The notes under the pieces are model-generated. The model did no database searches. It saw nothing but the letters and a program-made list of their open reading frames with translations, and was not told the origin of the DNA. From UBA6059 sp965227155 (lineage in GTDB: Bacteria; Bacteroidota; Bacteroidia; Cytophagales; Cyclobacteriaceae): a DNA stretch of 64,000 bases. This document shows, one piece after another, positions 25,469 to 33,933 of this stretch (its first letter is position 1; every line of letters starts with the position of its first letter). Made by a program: the position numbers and the translations under genes. Location: NCBI GenBank assembly GCA_965227155.1, contig OZ245731.1, forward strand, positions 620,001 through 684,000. Direction: 5' to 3'.

Positions 25469-26367
25469 ATCTTTTCAGCGATTCTCAGTTTAGCACTTCG
25501 TGCCCTGCCATTTTCTTTAATCTCTTCAGCCGATGCAGTAATTGGTTTTCGATTAACCGGCTGCAGTGGCCTGATTAGATTTCCATAAAAATCTTTTTCC
25601 ACTTCCCCGGAAAATTTCCCTCTGGCGATATAATTCTTCACCAGGCGATCTTCCAGCGAGTGGTAAGACATGACTACCAATCTTCCTCCAGGCTTCAAAA
25701 CCATACCGCTTTGTTGCAATAATTCCTCAAGGGCTTTGAGTTCATCATTGATCTCGATACGCAATGCCTGAAAAACCTGTGCAAAATATTTGTATTCCTT
25801 ACCTCGGGGAGCCAAAGGCCTGATGACTTCCAGCAATTGTGCTATGTTAGCAATAGGCGCTTTGTGGCGTGCCTGAATGATAGCTTTGGCCGCAGTGCGC
25901 GCATTTTTGATTTCACCATATATGCCAAGCACCTTGTGTAAAGCCCCTTCTTCGCAGTTGTTGAGGTACTCTGCAGCAGTAAGTGTAGACTGCTGATCCA
26001 TGCGCATATCCAGTGGGCCATCAAATCGTGTTGAAAAGCCCCTTACGGGTTCGTCTATCTGATGGGAGGATACTCCAAGGTCGGCCAGAATACCATCAAC
26101 CTGCTGTACGCCATGCAGCCGCAGGTATTTGCGCAGGTTTCTGAAATTGGTAGCTATGAATGTAAAAGAACGTTTTTCGAAAGCTTCTGCATTTTTGGCC
26201 GCATCATCGTCCTGATCAAATGCATATAGCTTTCCGCTAGTCAATCTTTCCAAAATAGCCTGGCTGTGACCCCCTCCTCCGAATGTGGCATCTACATAGG
26301 TGCCCCGCTCATCGATATTTAGCCCTTCCAGACATTCGTTGAGCATCACTGGTTGATGATAACTCAT
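25465..26367 (-). CDS. rsmH: 16S rRNA (cytosine(1402)-N4)-methyltransferase RsmH
   Basis: The 300-residue SAM methyltransferase (MraW) begins YHQPVMLNECLEGL and has VDATFGGGGHSQAIL (the SAM loop), ADLGVSSHQID, GPLDMRMDQ, and VMSYHSLEDRLVKNYI, all conserved in RsmH, which methylates C1402 in the ribosomal P site. It overlaps ftsL by 4 nt and follows mraZ after 3 bp. Confidence 0.98.
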   Translation of the reverse strand: MSYHQPVMLNECLEGLNIDERGTYVDATFGGGGHSQAILERLTSGKLYAFDQDDDAAKNAEAFEKRSFTFIATNFRNLRKYLRLHGVQQVDGILADLGVSSHQIDEPVRGFSTRFDGPLDMRMDQQSTLTAAEYLNNCEEGALHKVLGIYGEIKNARTAAKAIIQARHKAPIANIAQLLEVIRPLAPRGKEYKYFAQVFQALRIEINDELKALEELLQQSGMVLKPGGRLVVMSYHSLEDRLVKNYIARGKFSGEVEKDFYGNLIRPLQPVNRKPITASAEEIKENGRARSAKLRIAEKI

Positions 26368-26370
26368 GAA

Positions 26371-26814
26371 TTATTCGTCGAGGAATTTTTGGGCCAATGA
26401 GGAATACTGATCCTGATCATCGATGAGATAATCATCATACAGGGCAGGATTCCATATTTCAATTACATTACCCACACCAACTACAATTGCCTCCTTTTCT
26501 AACTGTGCGTAGGCCAGCATAGCCCGGGGAATCAAAAATCGCCCATTACTATCTAACTCTACCTGCGCCACGGTCCTGAAGAAGTTGCGCTTTAGTTTGC
26601 GCTGCTCAGGATCAAACTCACTCAGAGCGGCAATCTTGTTATGGATCTTTTTGTACTCTGGCATGGGATATACGATCAAGCTCGGCTCAAACCCATGGCG
26701 GAGCACCAGCTCATTAGCAGAGGCCTCAGGCAGATTAGCCTTGATCTTTGCAGGCAAGACCAATCTACCTTTGGCATCTAGCTTGCACTCATACTCGCTT
26801 GTAAAAAAAGCCAT
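26371..26814 (-). CDS. mraZ: transcriptional regulator / division protein MraZ
   Basis: The 147-residue protein carries the two SpoVT/AbrB-like repeats, each with the DxxxR core: DAKGRLVLPAKIK (about 13-25) and DSNGRFLIPRAML (about 88-100). In E. coli and other bacteria MraZ forms a ring oligomer that binds TGGG-type repeats before its own gene and controls the dcw operon. The matching repeats are found here 57-86 bp upstream of its start (next features). It is the first gene of the operon. Confidence 0.97.
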   Translation of the reverse strand: MAFFTSEYECKLDAKGRLVLPAKIKANLPEASANELVLRHGFEPSLIVYPMPEYKKIHNKIAALSEFDPEQRKLKRNFFRTVAQVELDSNGRFLIPRAMLAYAQLEKEAIVVGVGNVIEIWNPALYDDYLIDDQDQYSSLAQKFLDE

Positions 26815-26845
26815 TGCTGAGTCTTGAAAATATAAACCACCTACA

Positions 26846-26853
26846 CAAATGTA
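26846..26853 (-). promoter_or_regulatory. predicted -7 element of the mraZ/dcw promoter
   Basis: TACATTTG on the minus strand is an exact TAnnTTTG match 32 bp before the mraZ ATG. No clear TTG -33 element is present at the expected distance; instead the MraZ-type repeats occupy that place, which suggests repression by occlusion or an activator-dependent promoter. Confidence 0.5.
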
Positions 26854-26870
26854 AGAAAAAGAATGACATT

Positions 26871-26900
26871 TCCTACCACTTTACCCCACTTCACCCCACA
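26871..26900 (-). promoter_or_regulatory. candidate MraZ operator: three 10-bp direct repeats
   Basis: On the minus strand three consecutive decamers read GTGGGGTGAA, GTGGGGTAAA and GTGGTAGGAA, with exact 10-bp period. Known MraZ sites are TGGGN repeats spaced by 5 nt (period 10) just upstream of mraZ; this site has the same period, core and orientation. It lies directly upstream of the -7 element. Confidence 0.75.
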
Positions 26901-27014
26901 AAATCGAAAAATTTAACATAAAACCACCACTACCGTTCAATTTTGGCTAAGACCAGTTATCCCATAATTGCTCCTATTCAATGAAAAAAGGCGATTTACC
27001 CAAACAATAAATAG

Positions 27015-27034
27015 GTGGGTGAAAGTGGGAGAAA
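27015..27034 (+). promoter_or_regulatory. second MraZ-like repeat pair, inverted relative to the first
   Basis: GTGGGTGAAA and GTGGGAGAAA stand in tandem with 10-bp period on the plus strand, 114 bp beyond the first operator and pointing away from mraZ. No plus-strand gene starts within 1.3 kb, so the site is unlikely to serve a gene in its own direction. It may cooperate with the first operator or be a relic. Confidence 0.5.
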
Positions 27035-27122
27035 AATTCACAGCAATAGATGGAGGCAGTGTAAATAGTGGGAATGAAAAGGTAAATTGGCTTACGAGCT
27101 CCTTTGATTGGTAAAGTCAGAC

Positions 27123-27179
27123 AACCAAAGGTTAATGGAAAAATGACAGATCAAGAATGAAAAAATTCAACCTTTGGTT
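27123..27179. repeat. 11-bp inverted repeat with 35-nt centre
   Basis: AACCAAAGGTT (27123-27133) and AACCTTTGGTT (27169-27179) are exact inverted copies; each arm is itself close to palindromic. It could be a pair of binding sites or an RNA stem; function is unknown. Confidence 0.4.
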
Positions 27180-27305
27180 TACAATCAATGCTATCGAGCT
27201 AATCGTAATTGATCCCAATCATTGTGATGGCTACGATATTCTGCTTTGCCGGAAAGCATTGGAGCCTTATTAGCAGGGTAGAATTAGTTATTTATGAAAT
27301 TAAGC

Positions 27306-28280
27306 CTATTTGCTTCGGTCAATGGTGTATTGAACCAAATCAGCAAGTGATTTTCGGTAAGCAGTATCTGGAAATTTTTGGAGTGTAGTAATCGCCCTGG
27401 AATAAAAGTCGTGCATGACTTCCTGCGCATAATCTATACCTCCGCTATCTTTTACAAACTGGATGACTTCATTGACTTTACGAGGCTTTTCATTTTCGTG
27501 TTTGATGATTTTCATCACCGATTTTTTATCACCATTACTGGCATTCTTCAGTGCATAAATTAATGGCAGGGTGAGCTTTTTCTCTTTAATGTCTATGCCC
27601 AGGGGTTTTCCAATTTCTGCATCGCCATAGTCGAACAGGTCATCCTTGATTTGAAAGGCCATACCTATATTATAGCCAAAATCACCCATATGTTCGATCA
27701 TATCTTCCTCAGCATTAACTGAGGCAGCGCCTACTTTGCAACAGGCAGAAATGAGACTGGCTGTTTTTTGCCTTATGATCTCATAGTATATTTCTTCGGT
27801 AATGTCGAGTTTTCGGGCTTTCTCCATTTGCAGTAGCTCCCCCTCACTCATTTCTTTTACGGCCTGCGATACAATCTTCAATAACTGAAAATCCCCATGG
27901 TCTACTGACAACAATAAACCCCTTGATAGCAGAAAATCACCTACCAACACAGCGATTTTATTTTTCCATAAGGCATTAATTGAAAAGAACCCACGACGGT
28001 AGGAGGCGTCATCCACTACATCATCATGCACAAGGGTGGCGGTATGTAGCAATTCAATAAGGGATGCCCCACGATAGGTAGCCTCGGAGATTTGCCCACT
28101 GGTGCCGGCACTTAAAAATACAAACATCGGACGCATCTGCTTTCCTTTACGGCGCACGATATACGTCATGATGGTGTCCAGCAAAAGCACCTTACTTTTC
28201 ATGGATTGTCGGAATTTTTTTTCAAATTCCTCCATTTCACCCGCAATAGGTGCTTTGATATCAGCTATATTTAAAGACAT
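27306..28280 (-). CDS. long-chain polyprenyl diphosphate synthase (trans type)
   Basis: A 324-residue isoprenyl synthase with first aspartate-rich motif DDVVDD (86-91, in LLHTATLVHDDVVDD) and second DDLFD (213-217), plus the lysine/glutamine KTASLISACC. It condenses isopentenyl diphosphate onto an allylic primer in head-to-tail fashion. Long-chain members (octaprenyl, heptaprenyl) supply the quinone side chain; the small residues before the first motif favour a long product, but the exact length is inference. It is divergent from the hydrolase gene across about 100 bp. Confidence 0.93.
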   Translation of the reverse strand: MSLNIADIKAPIAGEMEEFEKKFRQSMKSKVLLLDTIMTYIVRRKGKQMRPMFVFLSAGTSGQISEATYRGASLIELLHTATLVHDDVVDDASYRRGFFSINALWKNKIAVLVGDFLLSRGLLLSVDHGDFQLLKIVSQAVKEMSEGELLQMEKARKLDITEEIYYEIIRQKTASLISACCKVGAASVNAEEDMIEHMGDFGYNIGMAFQIKDDLFDYGDAEIGKPLGIDIKEKKLTLPLIYALKNASNGDKKSVMKIIKHENEKPRKVNEVIQFVKDSGGIDYAQEVMHDFYSRAITTLQKFPDTAYRKSLADLVQYTIDRSK

Positions 28281-28381
28281 AAGCTATCGCAGATGCAATA
28301 TTAACATGGATATGACCGATAACAAACTAGCTTTTGTCAAAACCAGAAACTTTGCAATTTTTGAGTATAACAGATTTGGCT

Positions 28382-29239
28382 ATGAAATTGATTAAAGATT
28401 TAACGATTAATTCTACTGATCCGCAGCATCCCATCACTTTGGACATCAGGTACCATGATAATGCAACCATAAAACCAGTTATCATTTTCAGCCACGGGTT
28501 TAAAGGTTTTAAAGATTGGGGGCATTGGGATAGAATTGCCGACTTTTTCGCAGAGCGGGATTACATTTTCTTAAAATTTAATTTTTCGCATAATGGCACC
28601 ACTCCTGCCAACCCATCGGAATTCGATGACCTTGAAGCATTTGCTCAGAATAATCTTTCTAAAGAAATTGATGACCTGGGGCGTGTCATTGATTACATAC
28701 TATCGGATGATTTTGAGGATAATGGACAGGTTAATTCCAGAAAGGTGCTGTTGATCGGGCATAGCCGCGGCGGCACCATTTCTCTGCTCAGGGCCAATAT
28801 GGATCATAGGATAAAGGCGGTGGCTGCATGGGCTCCTATTTTTGATATGGATGCATACTGGACGCCAGAGATTCGCAGCGAATGGGAAAAAATTGGCCGA
28901 AAAACCATTGCTAATGCCCGCACTGGTCAGCAAATGCCGCTTGATTACCAAATGATAGAGGATTACCTCTCACATAAAGAGCAGTACTCTGTAGAAAAAT
29001 CAGTGAAAGCAAACGCCATACCTACACTGGTTGTTCATGGCACTGAAGACGAAGCAATCCCTTACGAAGGGGCCAAAGCTATGGAGCACTGGGCAGATTG
29101 GGTGCAGTTTGAAACCATTCAGGGTGCAAAACATACTTTTGGTGGCACTCACCCGATGGGCGATTCAGCACTCAGCGATCATGCAAAGAAACTAGTAGAG
29201 AAAACAGAATCATTCTTTCACAATAATTTTAAAAACTAG
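28382..29239 (+). CDS. alpha/beta hydrolase (dienelactone-hydrolase/acyl-peptidase-like)
   Basis: The 285-residue product from ATG 28382 has the hydrolase fold: oxyanion region VIIFSHGFKGFKDWGHWD (about 33-50), nucleophile elbow GHSRGG with Ser128, an Asp in VVHGTEDEAIP and a His in GAKHTFGG. A longer reading from TTG 28334 adds 16 residues without homology. Substrate is unknown; family members cleave esters or small peptides. The PhzF-like gene starts 7 bp later, so the two are probably co-transcribed. Confidence 0.88.
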   Translation: MKLIKDLTINSTDPQHPITLDIRYHDNATIKPVIIFSHGFKGFKDWGHWDRIADFFAERDYIFLKFNFSHNGTTPANPSEFDDLEAFAQNNLSKEIDDLGRVIDYILSDDFEDNGQVNSRKVLLIGHSRGGTISLLRANMDHRIKAVAAWAPIFDMDAYWTPEIRSEWEKIGRKTIANARTGQQMPLDYQMIEDYLSHKEQYSVEKSVKANAIPTLVVHGTEDEAIPYEGAKAMEHWADWVQFETIQGAKHTFGGTHPMGDSALSDHAKKLVEKTESFFHNNFKN

Positions 29240-29246
29240 GACCGAT

Positions 29247-30170
29247 TTGGAAGGTAAGAGGGAATTACATTATATCCTGGTGGATGTATTTACAAACCAA
29301 CAATTTGGAGGCAATCAACTAGCTGTGTTTACCGATGGCAGCACTGTACCTGAGGAGATGATGCTGCCTATTGCCAAAGAGCTTAACCTCTCTGAAACAA
29401 CCTTTGTACTACCACCCAAGGAGGCAGAAAATGACTTTCATGTGAGAATATTTACTCCAGGTGGAGAATTGCCCATGGCTGGTCACCCCACCATAGGAAC
29501 AGCCTTTGTGCTTGCATCACGCAATTTGCCTGATACTTCAAAAACATCGCATGTGTTTAGGTTTGAAGAAGGTGTGGGTCTCATTCCGGTAGAAGTTACA
29601 TTTCAGAATGGTAAGCCCGACATTATAACCATGCAGCAACCCCAACCGGAGTTTGGTGTTGTCATTGAGGAACATACCTTGCTGGCAAAACTTTTAGGTC
29701 TTCAGGCAGATGACATCCAATCTGAATTGCCATGCCAATCTGTAAGCTGTGGGGTTCCGTACCTGATCATACCCATCAAAAGCCTCGAAGCTGTAGAAAG
29801 GATCAGGTTTAGAAATGATATATGGGAAATAATCAGGCAAAAATATAATCCAGGTTTTTGCTATGCTTTTTGTACAGAAACTGTTCAGCCGGAGCATCAT
29901 TTACATGGTAGAATGTTTGCCCCTGATACCGGCGTACTGGAAGATCCTGCAACAGGCTCGGCCAATGGGCCATTAGGTGCTTATGTGGTTAAATATGGTC
30001 TTATTGACCAGGGTGAACGTACCGTAATGCTAAGTGAACAGGGATACGAAATGGGCAGACCCAGCCAAATAACCATTACCATAGAAAAATCCGGAGCAGA
30101 TATTACCAAAGTACTGGTTGGTGGCACATCGGTTCTAGTAGGCGAAGGCAAAATTTTCATAGCAGAATAG
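29247..30170 (+). CDS. PhzF-family isomerase-like protein
   Basis: A 307-residue protein beginning at TTG 29247, with no closer ATG. VDVFTNQQFGGNQLAVF (about 13-29), ETTFVLPP, RIFTPGGELPMAGHPTIGTA and DPATGSANGPLGAYV are hallmarks of the PhzF/diaminopimelate-epimerase fold. PhzF itself isomerises a phenazine precursor, but most family members are of unknown substrate, and there are no phenazine genes here. The conserved glutamate of PhzF enzymes is likely that in LNLSETTF. It shares one base with the next gene. Confidence 0.9.
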   Translation: MEGKRELHYILVDVFTNQQFGGNQLAVFTDGSTVPEEMMLPIAKELNLSETTFVLPPKEAENDFHVRIFTPGGELPMAGHPTIGTAFVLASRNLPDTSKTSHVFRFEEGVGLIPVEVTFQNGKPDIITMQQPQPEFGVVIEEHTLLAKLLGLQADDIQSELPCQSVSCGVPYLIIPIKSLEAVERIRFRNDIWEIIRQKYNPGFCYAFCTETVQPEHHLHGRMFAPDTGVLEDPATGSANGPLGAYVVKYGLIDQGERTVMLSEQGYEMGRPSQITITIEKSGADITKVLVGGTSVLVGEGKIFIAE

Positions 30171-30910
30171 TGATAGCGGATTGCTACCTGAAAACAGAAG
30201 GAGACCAGCGTAATTACATCTATTTTGATGATCGTAATCTCGTAATCAGGTACCGGGATAGCACCCATCGCATATACCTGCGCACCCCAACCCGGTTGAC
30301 TATTAACCACAAAAAATACATTTTACCAATCATACTAGGTGGCATACTGAGTGCCTTCAGCTTATTGATGATCTGGCACAATTTATTTTCTCCCTGGCCG
30401 GTTTTGATCACATTTTTGGCTTCACTCACAGCTTTTTATTTTGGCTGGCAAGGCAGCTGGATGCTGATTATGCAACAATCGGGACAGGAACTGACCTTTC
30501 CAATCACGGAATCGCACACGCATTTGGAGCGGTTCACCAATTTTTTTAATGACTATCAAAAAGGCAAAACCATGAAACCCATATACCACATTACTACTGA
30601 AGAAAACTGGTCAAAACAGGAAAGTAACAGCACATACAATGATATTTCTCTACAAACAGAAGGCTTTATCCATTGCTCAGAGGCTCATCAGATTCCCGGA
30701 GTGCTCAAAAGATTCTTTGTGGGGGCCGAAAATCTAGTGCTGCTGGAAATTGATGCCCTTAAACTCAACAGGCCACTAAAATATGAGGGCGCAGCGGATG
30801 TAGATGATCGCTTTCCTCACATCTATGGCCCAATAAACCGTGAGGCTATCATCAAAAGCATCAAACTGGAAAAGGCAGAAAACTTCACAAAAACCCTACT
30901 CGGCGGCTAA
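30170..30910 (+). CDS. two-helix membrane domain fused to DUF952
   Basis: The 246-residue product (GTG start overlapping the phzF-like stop) has two parts. Residues 1-130 contain a short beta-rich start (TEGDQRNYIYFDDRNLVIRY), two membrane helices (about 50-68 and 74-94) and GWQGSWMLIM. Residues 137-246 are a complete DUF952: YHITTEENWSK, EGFIHCSEAHQIPGVLKRFF, LVLLEIDALKL, FPHIYGPINREAI. DUF952 is usually a stand-alone domain of ~110 residues. An internal ATG (about 30573) at the domain border could also give a free DUF952 protein. Function is not known. Confidence 0.85.
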   Translation: MIADCYLKTEGDQRNYIYFDDRNLVIRYRDSTHRIYLRTPTRLTINHKKYILPIILGGILSAFSLLMIWHNLFSPWPVLITFLASLTAFYFGWQGSWMLIMQQSGQELTFPITESHTHLERFTNFFNDYQKGKTMKPIYHITTEENWSKQESNSTYNDISLQTEGFIHCSEAHQIPGVLKRFFVGAENLVLLEIDALKLNRPLKYEGAADVDDRFPHIYGPINREAIIKSIKLEKAENFTKTLLGG

Positions 30911-31023
30911 GCGTACAAATTCCCTATTAACCAAATAGCAGTATTTTGCTATATTGAATAATACAATTTTATTCGAGTACCTGCCTTTTGCATAATTTAG
31001 CGGGCGCGACGATCCATTAGTTG

Positions 31024-32727
31024 ATGAAATTAAACGACTTAAAGCTTTACCCAAAAGATAAATACGAGCCTATACTTCCACGAGTCAGGCATTGGCCTAT
31101 CGTACAGTTGGCTAAGAACCGCAAGGCTTTTATTCAGGAGGTTGCGGATGAAAGCATAGAACGCATCAATTCCCTAACGAAACGGCGCTCCTTAAAGGAG
31201 GAGCTGGAAATGACCGTGTACCGGGAAAGAATGCGGATGAAGCGAAATCCATGGAAGGTAGACCCCAAGGATGAAAAACAATTTTGGGATAAGGTGCAAG
31301 ATCGCCTGTTGGAGGTAGGTAGTTGGTCTGAGAAAGAAGCAGAAGCTACCCACCAGCAGCTACTCAAAGAAATAAGCTACCGCTATGCCAATGAAATCGC
31401 AGGTAATTTTAAAAGTACCAGCTACCGATTTGCCAGACGTGTAGTTACGCTTGGCTTTGCCAGGTTGCTCAATGCCGCCAGATTAAAAGGCCCCTGGGCT
31501 GTGTTTGAAGGTGATCTTGATCTTGATGACAAAATACATATTCAGGGATATACCGAAGAGCTGAGAAATCTGGCGAAAAAAGGTACTATCGTGATGGTAC
31601 CCACCCATTTCAGTAACCTCGATTCGGTTTTGATTGGCTGGGTAATACAATTTCTGGGGCTACCTCCTTTCATCTATGGAGCAGGGCTAAACCTGTTTAA
31701 CCTAAAGCTTTTTGCCTATTTCATGAATAGCCTCGGTGCTTATAAAGTCGACCGACGAAAAAAGAACCTGATATACCTCGAAACCCTAAAGGTCTACAGC
31801 AAAGTAGCCATAAGCCGGGGCTGCCATAGTCTATTTTTCCCCGGTGGTACCCGCTCTCGATCAGGGATGATCGAAAAATCATTAAAGCTTGGCCTCCTCG
31901 GCACTACTATTGAAGCACAAAGACAGCTTTATCAAACCGCCGAACAAAATGGCACTACCGGACAAAAAATTTTTGTTGTGCCTGTGGTATTAAATTATCA
32001 CTTCGTGCTGGAGGCACCCAGTCTCATCAATGATTACCTCAAGGCAAAGGGGCAGGAGCGGTATTATATCGAAAATGATGAATATACCAGCTCCTACAAG
32101 ATTTTCACCTTTTTATTAAAATTCTTTACCAAGGGTTCAGATATATCCGTGACTATTGGAAAAGCCATGGATATATTGGGTAATCCTGTAGATGAAGATG
32201 GCAACAGCCTTGATAAACAGGGGCAGGTCATTGATTCCAGGGACTATTTCATCAGTGATGGAAAAATCACATACGACAAGCAACGCGAAGAGGAGTATGT
32301 AAGAATACTGGGGCGACGAATTGTAGAGGCCTACCATATTCACAACAGGGTATTTGCCAGCCACCTGGTGGCCTTCACTGCCTTTGAAATGCTGAAAGTT
32401 AAAAATGATAAGCTGGATCTTTACAGCCTTTTGAGGTTGCCCGAAGAAGATTTGGTAATTGATTACGATTTGTTTTTGAAAACCTTTATGAAGCTTAGAA
32501 AAAAGGTTTTTAAATTAAGGAAGAAGGGCAAGGTAGGCACCGCTGATCATTTGGAGGGAGATGTCGATAAGGTCATCAAATTGGGCCTTGATAATGTAGG
32601 CATGTATCATGTGCAGCGACCCATCATCAGAAGAAAGGATGGTAAGATTGTAGTACAGGACATGAATAACCTTTATTATTATCACAATAGACTGGTAGGC
32701 TATGACCTTGAAAAATTCGTCAAATAA
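31024..32727 (+). CDS. PlsB/PlsC-type acyltransferase (probable glycerol-3-phosphate acyltransferase)
   Basis: A 567-residue protein with the acyltransferase block I HFSNLD (H195-x4-D200), block II-like residues near KVDRRKKN, block III FFPGGTRSRS (271-280), and block IV VPVVLNYHFV. It has large N-terminal (about 150) and C-terminal (about 200) extensions, as in PlsB-type enzymes rather than short PlsC. It would acylate sn-glycerol 3-phosphate or its 1-acyl form in phospholipid synthesis. gpsA, which makes glycerol 3-phosphate, starts inside its last 26 nt, supporting this role. ATG 31024 is preferred over the TTG just before it. Confidence 0.85.
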   Translation: MKLNDLKLYPKDKYEPILPRVRHWPIVQLAKNRKAFIQEVADESIERINSLTKRRSLKEELEMTVYRERMRMKRNPWKVDPKDEKQFWDKVQDRLLEVGSWSEKEAEATHQQLLKEISYRYANEIAGNFKSTSYRFARRVVTLGFARLLNAARLKGPWAVFEGDLDLDDKIHIQGYTEELRNLAKKGTIVMVPTHFSNLDSVLIGWVIQFLGLPPFIYGAGLNLFNLKLFAYFMNSLGAYKVDRRKKNLIYLETLKVYSKVAISRGCHSLFFPGGTRSRSGMIEKSLKLGLLGTTIEAQRQLYQTAEQNGTTGQKIFVVPVVLNYHFVLEAPSLINDYLKAKGQERYYIENDEYTSSYKIFTFLLKFFTKGSDISVTIGKAMDILGNPVDEDGNSLDKQGQVIDSRDYFISDGKITYDKQREEEYVRILGRRIVEAYHIHNRVFASHLVAFTAFEMLKVKNDKLDLYSLLRLPEEDLVIDYDLFLKTFMKLRKKVFKLRKKGKVGTADHLEGDVDKVIKLGLDNVGMYHVQRPIIRRKDGKIVVQDMNNLYYYHNRLVGYDLEKFVK

Positions 32728-33793
32728 GTCGGTTGAACCATCGATAAGCAACCCTGTTGGGGATATGGTGGGTGTAATCGGTGCTGGAAGCTTCGGTACC
32801 GTCATTGCCAATATTCTCGCCGAAAAAAAGAAGGTGCTATTCTACAGCCGAAAGCCGGAAGTTGCTGAAGCTATGCGCAAAACACGCGAAAATGCCAGGC
32901 AAAAATTGCATGACAATATCATACCTACCAATGACCTTGAGGAGATAGGCAGTCAATGCAATATCATCTTCCCTATAGTGCCATCATCGAATTTCCGAGC
33001 GATGGTGCATGACCTGGCACCCTATTTAAGGCCCTATCACATTTTGATTCATGGCACTAAAGGTTTGGATGTGCATATTCCTGAGGGGGTGAAAATCAAC
33101 AGTCAAAACCCGCTTACCCGTGAACATGTCAAAACCATGAGCGAAGTAATCACTGATGAAAGCTCTGTGGTACGCGTAGGTGCTTTGGCAGGACCCAATC
33201 TTGCGCGAGAAATAGCTGAGCGGCAGCCGGCAGCATCGGTTATAGCAAGCCATTTTGATGAAGTGATCAATCAGGGGCAACGCCTCCTCAAAAATGATCG
33301 ATTCCTTATTTATGGTAGCAATGATCTGGTCGGCATAGAGCTTTGCGGGGTTTTGAAGAATATTATTGCGATTGGTTCGGGTATTATAGCCGGTATGGGA
33401 TTGGGCGAAAATGCCCGTGCTATGCTTATCAGCCGTGGTATGGTTGAAATGATTCATATAGGAAAGGTACTGGGTGGCAATGTGCATGCTTTCCTCGGCC
33501 TTGCGGGAGTAGGTGACCTCATCGCTACCTGCTCAAGCCCAAAAAGTAGAAACTACACCGTGGGCTTCAAACTTGCCGAAGGGCAAACGATCGACGAAAT
33601 AGAAAAGACTATGGAAGAGACGGCTGAAGGTATCAACAGTATCAAGATCGTAAAGGAGCTGGCCAGCAGCTATAAAGTACGTGTGCCGATTACCGAAACC
33701 TTGCACCGAATCATGCATGGTGAAATGACTGTACATGAAGCCACGGATTATTTCATGAATTTCCCTTTTAGAGCAGAGATCGATTTTATCTAA
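32702..33793 (+). CDS. gpsA: NAD(P)-dependent glycerol-3-phosphate dehydrogenase GpsA
   Basis: The 363-residue enzyme reduces dihydroxyacetone phosphate to sn-glycerol 3-phosphate. The dinucleotide loop VGVIGAGSFGTVIAN (about 23-37), GALAGPNLAREIAE, ELCGVLKNIIAIGSGI with the catalytic Lys, FLGLAGVGDLIATCSS and SRNYTVG are family features. The ~20 residues before the Rossmann loop are extra; an alternative ATG at about 32765 would remove them, though the overlap with the upstream acyltransferase argues for coupling. It continues the phospholipid-precursor pair. Confidence 0.95.
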   Translation: MTLKNSSNKSVEPSISNPVGDMVGVIGAGSFGTVIANILAEKKKVLFYSRKPEVAEAMRKTRENARQKLHDNIIPTNDLEEIGSQCNIIFPIVPSSNFRAMVHDLAPYLRPYHILIHGTKGLDVHIPEGVKINSQNPLTREHVKTMSEVITDESSVVRVGALAGPNLAREIAERQPAASVIASHFDEVINQGQRLLKNDRFLIYGSNDLVGIELCGVLKNIIAIGSGIIAGMGLGENARAMLISRGMVEMIHIGKVLGGNVHAFLGLAGVGDLIATCSSPKSRNYTVGFKLAEGQTIDEIEKTMEETAEGINSIKIVKELASSYKVRVPITETLHRIMHGEMTVHEATDYFMNFPFRAEIDFI

Positions 33794-33933
33794 GCTTTAA
33801 AGCCATTTTGGTATTGCCTTCAGCAAAGGATTTACACATCCAATGTTAAGTTTTTCATTACTAACCCATTTTTTCAATTCAAATGTTAATTATTTGTTAA
33901 GTCAATTTTACCTTAGCGTAAAATTTGAGAATC

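Larger units (their letters stand above)
26815..27305. other. 491-bp gene-free region upstream of the dcw operon
   Basis: No convincing coding frame is seen on either strand. The region holds the mraZ promoter element, two sets of MraZ-like repeats and an inverted repeat at 27123-27179. The part at 27181-27305, downstream of the polyprenyl synthase stop, has no clear intrinsic terminator. Confidence 0.6.

Noticed and set aside
26871..26900. Three decamers as a microsatellite
   Set aside because: Position, GTGGG core and orientation before mraZ fit the known operator type better.
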